From positions 620,001 to 684,000 of the forward strand of contig VLTN01000010.1 in the NCBI GenBank assembly GCA_008330645.1: 64,000 bases of DNA. Reading direction: 5' to 3'. Source of the DNA: Cafeteria roenbergensis. Taxonomy: Eukaryota; Sar; Bigyra; Bicosoecida; Cafeteriaceae. A program made the translations under genes and the position numbers. The notes under the pieces were generated by a model. It was not told the DNA's origin, searched no databases, and saw nothing but the letters and a program-made list of their open reading frames with translations. This document shows, piece after piece, positions 47,901 to 58,405 of this stretch (position 1 is the first letter of the stretch; each line of letters starts with the position of its first letter).

Positions 47901-50900
47901 GAATGCCACGGCCACTTGGACTGGGTCTGCCAAGCTGGAGTCAGTCGGGGACGCTGGTAAGCGACACCGAGCGCGGGAGCGGGACAACACCGTGCCGGTC
48001 GTGACGCTCAGCCCGAACCTGCAAAGCGTTGAGCCAGCTGCACGGAACCCGGTCCCCACAACGAGAACAGAGCCCGAAATGCCAACTGGTGCCGAAGTCG
48101 GAAACACCTCTGTAACCGTTGGCGATTCGTAAACGAACAGCCGAGCCGACCCAGCTGCCACGATTCCGCCGGCCATTTCGACAGAGAGAAGCACGGACGT
48201 ATCCGGACGCAGCGAAGGCGGAACCACGCAGACCAACTGCGTCACAGACTGAACAATGGCTGGCACTGAAGCAGATCCAAAGCGGCAAGAAGTTGATGCC
48301 GCGTCGACGAAGCCTGACCCGTGCACCGTCACCAGAGTGCCGCCCCGCGCCGGGGCCGAGGACGGCGTGACGTGGGACACAGACGCCGCCGGCACGTACC
48401 GGAACTGCGCCGCGTCCTCCGTAAAGTCCGCGCCATTCGTCGTCACCTCGACGCTCACCGACCCCGCCGTCCCGCGGCCCGGCGACACACACTCCACCTC
48501 GCTCGCGCTCACGAAGCGACCCGCCACCAGCGTCGATCCGAAGCGGCATCCCAGCCCCGTGCTGTTCTCGAACGACGCGCCCGCCACCCGGACCACGCTC
48601 CCGCCCGCGACGCTACCCACGGCCGGAGTCAGACCGGCGACGCGCGCCACGCTCACGAACTCGAACCACGCCGACCCCGGCCCAAAGTCCACCCCGTTGT
48701 TGGACACCTGAACCTCGACGCGGCCTGCCGGAACGTCCGGCGTCTCGCAGCGGACCTCGCCCTCGCTCACCCACACCGCCGCCACCGACGCCAGGCCGAA
48801 GCGGCACTGCAGCGCGCCCCCGAACGCGAAGCCAGAGCCGCGCACGCTCACCACCGACCCGCCGCCCGCCGGCCCCCGCGCCGGAACCAGCGACTCCACG
48901 CCCTCGTCGGCCGTGACCGCGAGCGAGCCAAACGTCGACGACGACTCGGCCCCGCCGTTGCTGCTGATGCGAACCTCCCACGACGCCGGCGTGCCGTCGC
49001 TGGCGGGCCCCAGCGGCCCCACCCATGCCGGAGCCACGCACGACACCCGAGACGCCGACAGCCACACCGCCGGAGCCATCACAGCGGCCGAGCCAGCCGG
49101 CGACGAGGCCGCGCGGAACTCGCAGCCGAGCCCCACGACGTCCGACACCCCCGACCCGTGCACCGTCACCAGAGTGCCGCCCCGCGCCGGGGCCGAGGAC
49201 GGCGTGACGTGGGACACAGACGCCGCCGGCACGTACCGGAACTGCGCCGCGTCCTCCGTAAAGTCCGCGCCATTCGTCGTCACCTCGACGCTCACCGACC
49301 CCGCCGTCCCGCGGCCCGGCGACACACACTCCACCTCGCTCGCGCTCACGAAGCGACCCGCCACCAGCGTCGATCCGAAGCGGCATCCCAGCCCCGTGCT
49401 GTTCTCGAACGACGCGCCCGCCACCCGGACCACGCTCCCGCCCGCGACGCTACCCACGGCCGGAGTCAGACCGGCGACGCGCGCCACGCTCACGAACTCG
49501 AACCACGCCGACCCCGGCCCAAAGTCCACCCCGTTGTTGGACACCTGAACCTCGACGCGGCCTGCCGGAACGTCCGGCGTCTCGCAGCGAACCTCGCCCT
49601 CGCTCACCCACACCGCCGCCACCGACGCCAGGCCGAAGCGGCACTGCAGCGCGCCCCCGAACGCGAAGCCAGAGCCGCGCACGCTCACCACCGACCCGCC
49701 GCCCGCCGGCCCCCGCGCCGGAACCAGCGACTCCACGCCCTCGTCGGCCGTGACCGCGAGCGAGCCAAACGTCGACGACGACTCGGCCCCGCCGTTGCTG
49801 CTGATGCGAACCTCCCACGACGCCGGCGTGTCGTCGCTGGCGGGCCCCAGCGGCCCCACCCACGCCGGAGCCACGCACGACACCCGAGACGCCGACAGCC
49901 ACACCGCCGGAGCCATCACAGCGGCCGAGCCAGCCGGCGACGAGGCCGCGCGGAACTCGCAGCCGAGCCCCACGACGTCCGACACCCCCGACCCGTGCAC
50001 CGTCACCAGAGTGCCGCCCCGCGCCGGGGCCGAGGACGGCGTGACGTGGGACACAGACGCCGCCGGCACGTACCGGAACTGCGCCGCGTCCTCCGTAAAG
50101 TCCGCGCCATTCGTCGTCACCTCGACGCTCACCGACCCCGCCGTCCCGCGGCCCGGCGACACACACTCCACCTCGCTCGCGCTCACGAAGCGACCCGCCA
50201 CCAGCGTCGATCCGAAGCGGCATCCCAGCCCCGTGCTGTTCTCGAACGACGCGCCCGCCACCCGGACCACGCTCCCGCCCGCGACGCTACCCACGGCCGG
50301 AGTCAGACCGGCGACGCGCGCCACGCTCACGAACTCGAACCACGCCGACCCCGGCCCAAAGTCCACCCCGTTGTTGGACACCTGAACCTCGACGCGGCCT
50401 GCCGGAACGTCCGGCGTCTCGCAGCGAACCTCGCCCTCGCTCACCCACACCGCCGCCACCGACGCCAGGCCGAAGCGGCACTGCAGCGCGCCCCCGAACG
50501 CGAAGCCAGAGCCGCGCACGCTCACCACCGACCCGCCGCCCGCCGGCCCCCGCGCCGGAACCAGCGACTCCACGCCCTCGTCGGCCGTGACCGCGAGCGA
50601 GCCAAACGTCGACGACGACTCGGCCCCGCCGTTGCTGCTGATGCGAACCTCCCACGACGCCGGCGTGCCGTCGCTGGCGGGCCCCAGCGGCCCCACCCAT
50701 GCCGGAGCCACGCACGACACCCGAGACGCCGACAGCCACACCGCCGGAGCCATCACAGCGGCCGAGCCAGCCGGCGACGAGGCCGCGCGGAACTCGCAGC
50801 CGAGCCCCACGACGTCCGACACCCCCGACCCGTGCACCGTCACCAGAGTGCCGCCCCGCGCCGGGGCCGAGGACGGCGTGACGTGGGACACAGACGCCGC

Positions 50901-53900
50901 CGGCACGTACCGGAACTGCGCCGCGTCCTCCGTAAAGTCCGCGCCATTCGTCGTCACCTCGACGCTCACCGACCCCGCCGTCCCGCGGCCCGGCGACACA
51001 CACTCCACCTCGCTCGCGCTCACGAAGCGACCCGCCACCAGCGTCGATCCGAAGCGGCATCCCAGCCCCGTGCTGTTCTCGAACGACGCGCCCGCCACCC
51101 GGACCACGCTCCCGCCCGCGACGCTACCCACGGCCGGAGTCAGACCGGCGACGCGCGCCACGCTCACGAACTCGAACCACGCCGACCCCGGCCCAAAGTC
51201 CACCCCGTTGTTGGACACCTGAACCTCGACGCGGCCTGCCGGAACGTCCGGCGTCTCGCAGCGAACCTCGCCCTCGCTCACCCACACCGCCGCCACCGCC
51301 GCCAGGCCGAAGCGGCACTGCAGCGCGCCCCCGAACGCGAAGCCAGAGCCGCGCACGCTCACCACCGACCCGCCGCCCGCCGGCCCCCGCGCCGGAACCA
51401 GCGACTCCACGCCCTCGTCGGCCGTGACCGCGAGCGAGCCAAACGTCGACGACGACTCGGCCCCGCCGTTGCTGCTGATGCGAACCTCCCACGACGCCGG
51501 CGTGCCGTCGCTGGCGGGCCCCAGCGGCCCCACCCATGCCGGAGCCACGCACGACACCCGAGACGCCGACAGCCACACCGCCGGAGCCATCACAGCGGCC
51601 GAGCCAGCCGGCGACGAGGCCGCGCGGAACTCGCAGCCGAGCCCCACGACGTCCGACACCCCCGACCCGTGCACCGTCACCAGAGTGCCGCCCCGCGCCG
51701 GGGCCGAGGACGGCGTGACGTGGGACACAGACGCCGCCGGCACGTACCGGAACTGCGCCGCGTCCTCCGTAAAGTCCGCGCCATTCGTCGTCACCTCGAC
51801 GCTCACCGACCCCGCCGTCCCGCGGCCCGGCGACACACACTCCACCTCGCTCGCGCTCACGAAGCGACCCGCCACCAGCGTCGATCCGAAGCGGCATCCC
51901 AGCCCCGTGCTGTTCTCGAACGACGCGCCCGCCACCCGGACCACGCTCCCGCCCGCGACGCTACCCACGGCCGGAGTCAGACCGGCGACGCGCGCCCACG
52001 CTCACGAACTCGAACCACGCCGACCCCGGCCCAAAGTCCACCCCGTTGTTGGACACCTGAACCTCGACGCGGCCTGCCGGAACGTCCGGCGTCTCGCAGC
52101 GAACCTCGCCCTCGCTCACCCACACCGCCGCCACCGCCGCCAGGCCGAAGCGGCACTGCAGCGCGCCCCCGAACGCGAAGCCAGAGCCGCGCACGCTCAC
52201 CACCGACCCGCCGCCCGCCGGCCCCCGCGCCGGAACCAGCGACTCCACGCCCTCGTCGGCCGTGACCGCGAGCGAGCCAAACGTCGACGACGACTCGGCC
52301 CCGCCGTTGCTGCTGATGCGAACCTCCCACGACGCCGGCGTGCCGTCGCTGGCGGGCCCCAGCGGCCCCACCCACGCCGGAGCCACGCACGACACCCGAG
52401 ACGCCGACAGCCACACCGCCGGAGCCATCACAGCGGCCGAGCCAGCCGGCGACGAGGCCGCGCGGAACTCGCAGTCGAGCCCCACGACGTCCGACACCCC
52501 CGACCCGTGCACCGTCACCAGAGTGCCGCCCCGCGCCGGGGCCGAGGACGGCGTGACGTGGGACACGGACGCCGCCGGCACGTACCGGAACTGGGCCGCC
52601 TGCTCTGCAGCGACACTGGCGGGCGCTCCGCCAGCAACGGGTGGCGTCCATTCGTCTCCAGGCGACGTGCTCAAGTTGCGAGCTGGTTGTTCCCTGACTG
52701 CGAGCTCCACTGGTTCTTCGCTCCGCAAGAGCCGGTCGCCCTTGGCGCTTCCTCCCGTGTCGGAAGGCAGCTCCTCCACCGCCTCCACTTCAAACTCGAA
52801 CCACGCCGACCCCGGCCCAAAGTCCACCCCGTTGTTGGACACCTGAACCTCGACGCGGCCTGCCGGAACGTCCGGCGTCTCGCAGCGGACCTCGCCCTCG
52901 CTCACCCACACCGCCGCCACCGACGCCAGGCCGAAGCGGCACTGCAGCGCGCCCCCGAACGCGAAGCCAGAGCCGCGCACGCTCACCACCGACCCGCCGC
53001 CCGCCGGCCCCCGCGCCGGAACCAGCGACTCCACGCGCTCGTCGGCCGTGACCGTCAGCGCTCCGACTGCCGGCGTGGTGTCCGAGCCATTGGCCAGAGC
53101 AAGGTGGAGCCGAACAGCCCCAACCGGCAGCCCTGCAACGACCTGGCAAGCAAGGTGCTCTGGGGACCTCCAGTGAGCCGGTGCAGTGCCCAGAACCGAT
53201 CCGTTTGCGGAGTGAAACAGCACGGACCAGCGCTCGTCCATGGTCAGCCCTTGGCCATGCAGCACCAGGTGGGAGCCCCCGCGCATCGGAACCATCGTTG
53301 GAGAGAACGAACCCACACGGGGGGGCTCGGCCAGCCGGAGCACGGGGCCGTCCTGGCTGAAAGGAAGAACTGGCGGGTAGTCCCCAGCCGGACGAGCGTG
53401 GACCGAGTAGCGCCCAGGCCGCATCGCCTCACGCGGCCTGTCGCAAAACGCGCCTCCACTGCCGGCCATCTGGCCCTCAGAGGTCAGCAATCGACCGCCG
53501 GGCGACCCAAGCTCCTGGAACCGGCACTCCAGCGGATGGCCTGCTGCCCCCGGAAACCCGACAAGCCCGCTGAGGGCCAGGGGTGGCGCAACTTCAGCGC
53601 GGGTGAGGATGGTCTCGGGGCTCACAGTGGCGATGCTGAGCGCCTGCACGACATTCAGGCTCGCCGTCCCTGGCCTGGTCTCAACGGCAGAGAGCGCTGC
53701 GCCGAACACCAGCTGGACGGGATGCGTGCCAACACCGAGGCTCGAGGGAGCACGGCAGCGAGCACAAGTCTCGTTCATGATGCTGGCTTCCGACAGGTGC
53801 GAACCGAACTTGCATCCGACTTCGGTGGCCCTGCTGGGCAGCCTTGGCGCAGCGCAAACAACGATCGCCGGACGTTCGCCTGCCACGACGGCTGACGGCC

Positions 53901-56900
53901 GGACAGCGCCTACCTCGGGCATTGCCACCATCAGCGCTGCAGGAGGGGCTGCGGAGTGTTCCAGCCAGTCTGCGCCCCCGTTGAGCGACACCTGCAGCCC
54001 AAGGGACAGACTTGCGCCAGCCACCAGCCGGTCAGCCATCGAAGGAGCGTCACAGCTAACGAGATACGCAGTGCCGGGCGGCACGTTTGTCCATGCTTGC
54101 GGGACTCGGTAGATGGTGCCATGCACCGTGAGCATGTCCATGCCCCCGCCTCTGACGGCGCGCTGAGCGGAGACAGGGTCGGGGATGATCTTGCAGACCA
54201 CGTTCTCGCGCAGCAGCTGGTTCGACTTTCCCTGAATGGAAGCCACCAAGGAGCCTCCCAGGTGTGCGGCAAGCAACGACGTCCCTTGCACCAGCGGCCC
54301 CAGCGTGGGGCTGGCCTCGGCGGTGAGCAGCACGGACCGGGTGGAGTATGTCCCGTTGAAAACGTGGACCGCCCACTGTCCGCGCGATAGCTCGGCTGGC
54401 CGCTGGCACTCCACCAGCACTGTGGCGCTGGCCACTGCCGGAAACTTCTCAGGCAAGCTCCCTGCCTCGCCGGCGAACAACAGCGTCGCATTCGAGGACT
54501 CCCCGTTGCTGAACACGCACTGCAAGGTTGCGCTCGGGCCGGGGCTCGAGCTCTCGAGCGCCTCTAGATGCGAGCCAAAGAGCCACAGCTTGCCGGCGCT
54601 CCCAGACGGAATGACGGACGGGAACACAGACTGGAGCGACGGTCGCACGGCGCCCGGAGTCGTATCCAGAACCACCTCCACGAAGAGCGTCTGGGCCGCA
54701 GCACTGCTGTTGGGTGCGGAAGCCGAAGCTGTGATTGCGACGGTGTCAAAGCCGTCGAACATGGCCGTGCGAGTGTAGGTCAGACGGGAGAGTGCGCGGC
54801 TAACGTCCTCCGCGCTGCCCGCAAGCTGCAGCACTGCCCCAGGCGCGGCCGGGCCTGATGCCGAGAGGAGGCGAGCTTGCCCCGTGCCGGCCTCTGGCGA
54901 TGCGGCTTCGAGCGTGGATGTGGCATGCGCAAGTTGCAGAGTCACCAACAGCTGGTCGGTCGGGCTCCCAGACGAAAGCTGGCTCGCTGAAACCCCAGCG
55001 ATGAGCAGGCTGGGGCTACTGTTGCCGAACGCGAGGCGAGGAGGGTCGTTCACGGGCTCGACATCGATAACTACGATCCCGGATGCCGAGAGCGGCGGCC
55101 CCGGGTCGGCTGGGGTGACCGCCTCTGGCTGCAGGGTTGCGTCGCCAGTGGCCAGGCCGCGGTCCGCAACGACGGCTGTGAGCAGCTCGCGCACTCGCAG
55201 CCGATTGGAGTCTGGGTCGGACAGGTAGACCAGCGCTTCCAGGAGCTCGTTCAAAGCGGCCACGCTGCCCGATGCCTGCAGGGTGCGGCCTTGCGCGGCG
55301 ACGGCGGCCGCCGCACCTGGCTGCGGCGGCAGAGCCTGAAGCGCGCCATCGAATGCCGCCTCGGTGCCCGAGAAGGAGCCACCGCTTGCGGAAAGGCTCG
55401 TCAGCCCCACAGGGGGCTGCGACCGCCGAAAGAAGAGGACGCCAGCGCCGACGGAGAGGCGCAGGTCAAGGAGCTCAGAAGCGTTGCTCGGGCCCGCCCT
55501 GTCGTCTGCATCTGCAACGGAGATGCCGGGCACGGCAGAGGGCACGTCCTCGCGCGCGCTGACCGCCTGGCTTGGCAAGGACAGCACAGGAGCGTCGTTC
55601 ACAGCAGCGACCTCGAGCCGCACGGACTTGGAAGCCGCGAGGGCGCTGCCGGCACCCACGTTTCCAAGATCGTCCACCTCCACGGTGAGCGTCACAGGAC
55701 CGTACTCGTTGGCAACTGGGAAGAACCGCAGTTTCGACAGGGCCTCGCTGACCTGGGAGATCGGCCCGAGCAGTCGGAGTTGGCTGCCGGTCGCATCTGC
55801 TCCGGTCGTGTTTGCGGAGCCCTCGGCCTCGAGCCCGAGCGAGACCAGGGCGCCGACTCGGGCATCGGCCCCCGGCTGGACGCTGCCAGGGTCGAAGGCG
55901 TCGACCGGCCCTGCCCCAAGCCAAAGGGTTCCGCTCGACACGCTGGCAGCCACCTGAACGAACATGCCGGGGACGATAGAGGAATCGGGGTCGGTGACCC
56001 TGAGCCCGAGCACTGCGAGTGGCACGTCCTCCAGGGCAGGCAAGGGGCCTGGCGGAACGGGCCCTCGCACCACGGGAGCGCTGTTTGCCGTTGAGGCCAT
56101 GGCCATTAGCACCGTCCCGCCCGCGTACCCGTCAAACAGGCCCTTGAGGCCCTCCCAGTCCAGCGGCGACTCGCCGGCTTGCTTCCACTCCAAGGTGGCC
56201 ACGTGGTCCCCAGCGGGAAGCTGGAGGACAGCGTCGCCCGACACGGTCTCTCCGGATACGACGCTGCCCTCGAGGACGACGGAGGCGTCGCGGATGGGAG
56301 CGCCGTCCACAGCAAGGCGCAGAGCGACCGTGCCCCACCGCTGCCACGTTGTGGCGTCGAAGGTGGGCGTTCCGCGCCTCGTCAGGCTCATTGAAAAGGA
56401 CAGGCGCACGGCGCCTGTGCGGTGGAGCGAAAAGTGAGTGATTCCGCCGTCGACCACGCGCCACGCCGCCGGGCTGGACGCGTTGCCGGCAGGGGGGTTG
56501 GACACTGCGTAGGACCTTGCCACCGGCCTCACGTCCCCCAGCACCACGAGCGACCTGGGAGACACGAAGCCGTCGAGAAAGTCGGGCCTGGACCACCACG
56601 CCCCCACCCCAGTGCCGGTCCTTCGCCACTGCGCCCGCAGCGAATGGTTTCCTGCCGGCAGCGCCAGCTGCAGGGAACCCACCAGGCTCCCCGAGGAGAA
56701 CGCGCGGGTCACGGTGAAGAATTGGGACCCAGACTCCACCATGGGCGCGCCGTCCACGACGAGGCGGACCGCCAGCGTGTCGCGCGTCACGAGAGGGTTG
56801 GCGCTCGGAGGCGCGTCTGGCCTGACGTGCACCAGGTACAGGAACGTGGACCGGATGGCCTTGCCTGCATCGCCTCCGGTGGGCGCGATGGACACCGTTG

Positions 56901-57844
56901 ACGCCATCCCGGGGATGTCGGTCCACTGCCCAACAGTGACCAGCCGCGCGGGGCCCATCGGGGCCTCCGCCTCGGCAGACTTGAGCCCCGAGACGACGGA
57001 CAACGAGCGCGCAGATTCGAAGCCGTCCCCGAGGTCCGGGCGAGAGTGCCAGGCCCTCACGAAGGTGCCCCACTTGCGCCACTGCACCTCCACTGTGTGG
57101 TTCCCCTCCGGGAGCTGCACCACAAGGTACCCCCGGAGCTGCCTGGCGCTGGCCTCCATGGCCCCGAGCGGGCTCACGTGCGAGCCGGACGACCGGAACG
57201 GCACCCCGTTCACCCGCACGCGGCCGCCCAGAAAGTCGCCACCACCGGGCTTCGCCGCCCCGGACAAGAAGTTTCCGCCAGGCACGAAGGGCTGGTCGGC
57301 GAGCACGGACGCCGAGTACGAAACCAGCAGCGTCTGCGGCGACTCAAGCGTGAGCGCAAGGCTGAGCCCGGGGATGGTGCTCCAAGGGCCGACGGCCGCC
57401 AGAGATGCCGAGGTTGTGGGCACTGCTGACCACATCAGCTCTGCGGGTGTGGCTCGGGGCGGGGCGGAGGCAGCATTCCAGGCGGGTGGCGGTTGAGCGG
57501 GCGCGGCCATCGCCAGCTGGCCCGCTGGCCACCTTGCACGGGCACCGCGCCGGCAGCAGCAAGTGCGGGAACGACAGAGGGCGCGGTGCCGGTCGGTGGA
57601 ACCTGCGCAAGCGCCTGGCGGGCCAGCAGTGTGCGAGAGAGGCCCTGCCCGCAACAGCCGGCCGCTGCTCACCCTGCTGAGCCTCCGCAGTAGCTGCCGT
57701 GTCCAGGCCCACGAGGTCGCGACCTCGTCGTAGGAGCATGCCCGAGCCCGCCGTCGCCAAGTCTGACGCTGGGGATGCCCCGGCATGCCCCGCGGTGCCC
57801 AAGACAGCAAGCGCAGCGACAAGGGCAAGCGCTCGGCTGGCCAT
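26991..57844 (-). CDS. Giant (about 10,200-aa) secreted/membrane protein: cadherin-like, IPT/TIG, GCC2/GCC3 and multi-pass membrane domains
   Basis: Two exons: 57844-57673 and 57440-26991, with a 232-nt GTGAGC...CAG intron; an alternative in-phase CAG lies 15 bp further on. Exon 1 encodes a clear signal peptide (MASRALALVAALAVLGTAGH). Then come three similar beta-sandwich repeats (about 57400-56100, each with GNH or GDH plus a hydrophobic strand), three cadherin-like repeats (56090-54660; NSAPV, NDAPV and NDPPR starts), on the order of 60-70 IPT/TIG domains (54640-34010), a Cys-rich GCC2/GCC3 region, a Cys-containing ectodomain, about ten membrane helices and a basic/acidic tail ending SRSRRK. 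It is most likely a cell-surface or ciliary-membrane protein with a huge ectodomain. One extra base near 51995 shifts the frame; without it the two exons total exactly 10,207 codons. The single frame over 30 kb leaves no doubt that it is coding. The function is unknown. Confidence 0.93.
27950..29560 (-). other. Multi-pass membrane region of the giant protein
   Basis: About ten hydrophobic segments appear, from FIFLFTIVGFLALAATIVYW (near 29500) through PLFGVALAIVPIAIIVFGIY, GLCFLVMALYLLFVG, LLTSILFALFLTVVVEF, IWYIIVALKVVAIF, YSPILIAIFIFF and LWFALIISAFQLC, to LFLVPAILIACRIV. A charged loop of Glu/Lys/Arg (about 28545-28680) splits them into two groups. Several segments contain Asp or Glu inside the membrane (FADITLGLILKEALL), and one aromatic-rich loop is conserved-looking. 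This could be a channel, transporter or anchor. I cannot assign it to a named family. Confidence 0.75.
31680..34010 (-). other. Cys-rich GCC2/GCC3-type repeat region of the giant protein
   Basis: Repeated motifs of the form C-P-x-G-x-Y/F-C appear throughout: SCPPGHYCAG, CLPCPVGYFCPD, CPAGHFCPPG, CPLGYYCRTG, CPTGHYCP, CPVGHYCPE, CPPGHICPRWG, CPAGYSCAGYG, CPPGRVCGEE and others. This is the ephrin-receptor-like GCC2/GCC3 module, a disulfide-bonded ectodomain repeat common in large protist surface proteins. It joins the IPT stalk to the membrane-proximal ectodomain. Aromatic Y/F between the cysteines is well kept, so the fold looks intact. Confidence 0.85.
42211..42751 (-). repeat. Internal 541-bp duplication in the giant gene, copy A
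   Basis: This segment is nearly identical to 44029-44569; I count four single-base differences by eye. It encodes about 180 residues covering two IPT domains, including FVAAADTVCGFFARGQG and SGPASGGTVVEVTGSGF. The 1,818-bp offset is a multiple of three, so the frame is kept. The flanks differ sharply. Confidence 0.95.
44029..44569 (-). repeat. Internal 541-bp duplication in the giant gene, copy B
   Basis: Partner of 42211-42751, 1,818 bp away in the same orientation and frame. Both copies end at the same sequence (gggggtgtac) and diverge abruptly after it. This shows a recent segmental duplication or a gene-conversion tract separate from the 837-bp array. Confidence 0.95.
48316..52592 (-). 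repeat. 837-bp coding tandem array (triple-IPT units), about 5.1 copies
   Basis: Unit boundaries repeat exactly every 837 bp (48613, 49450, 50287, 51124, 51961). Each unit encodes 279 residues in three IPT/TIG domains, marked by VGSVAGGSVVRVAG, PSSAPARGGTLVTVHGSG and GPAGGGSVVSVRGSG. Copies differ at only a few bases, for example gtgccgtcg versus gtgtcgtcg near 49830, accgacgcc versus accgccgcc near 51295, and cagccg versus cagtcg near 52473. One changes Gly to Asp, one Ser to Ala. Identity this high means recent amplification or ongoing homogenisation. The copy number in this sequence may be understated or overstated, because short reads cannot span such an array. Confidence 0.97.
52793..53052 (-). 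repeat. Partial 837-bp array unit, separated from the array
   Basis: This 260-bp stretch matches the last third of the array unit (the IPT domain with GPAGGGSVVSVRGSGFAFGG) almost exactly, then diverges after accgt near 53053. It is separated from the main array by about 200 bp of unique sequence (52593-52792) coding a Glu/Ser-rich linker in place of one IPT domain. It marks the N-terminal edge of the amplification. Confidence 0.93.
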
Positions 57845-58405
57845 GCCCGGCCGTCTCGGAGGACCGGACGCGCGAGCAACCGATGCGCCCGCGCGTTGTG
57901 ATGGCGGGCGCGTTCCACCAAGCCCAGACAAGCCGGGACTTGAGTCCCGCATGTTGCGGCCCGCGCAGGGGAGGCGAGGCGGGTTCATTTTCGCCGCCTG
58001 CCAAGGCTCGGCGGGAACGGCGCGCTCAACCCAGCCGCGGCGCGAGAACGCCGCGTTGCAGACTTTCCAGGCGCCGACGGCACGAGCCTCCCTGTCGCGG
58101 CGGGAGGGCACTGCGTGCGCTATCAAGCCGCGTCGGGGGCAGGCGACGGGGTCGCTGCCGGCAAGACCTGCGTGCTCTGCCCTCGGGTGGTCGCTCCTGG
58201 CAACGCTGCGCTTGCTCTGCCGCCGCCAGACGCACGCGGCCACCGCCGCGCTCCCGCGAGGGCCGCAAGCTCTCCAGGCAGGCCTTCGCCTCGCGTCAGG
58301 CGCAGGTTCTCTGGGCCGCTCGCGGAGGCCCGCGTGCTGGCCTGGTCCGGACGCAGTCAGGGCCCGTCGCTAGCGGTGCTCGGCCCTTGGGCGCGCTGGC
58401 AAGCA
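57845..58405. promoter_or_regulatory. Divergent gap between the giant gene and the 58406 gene
   Basis: These 561 bp separate the giant gene ATG (57844, minus) and the ATG at 58406 (plus). Both promoters must lie here. The plus frame is open back to 58115, so part of the gap could be coding if translation starts upstream. No named promoter element was seen. Confidence 0.4.

Noticed and set aside
48321-52265. Plus-strand open frame of 1,314 codons over the IPT array
   Set aside because: It is antisense to the giant gene. Its product is a monotonous Arg/His/Ala repeat with the 279-residue period of the sense array. Long antisense frames are expected in high-GC tandem DNA.
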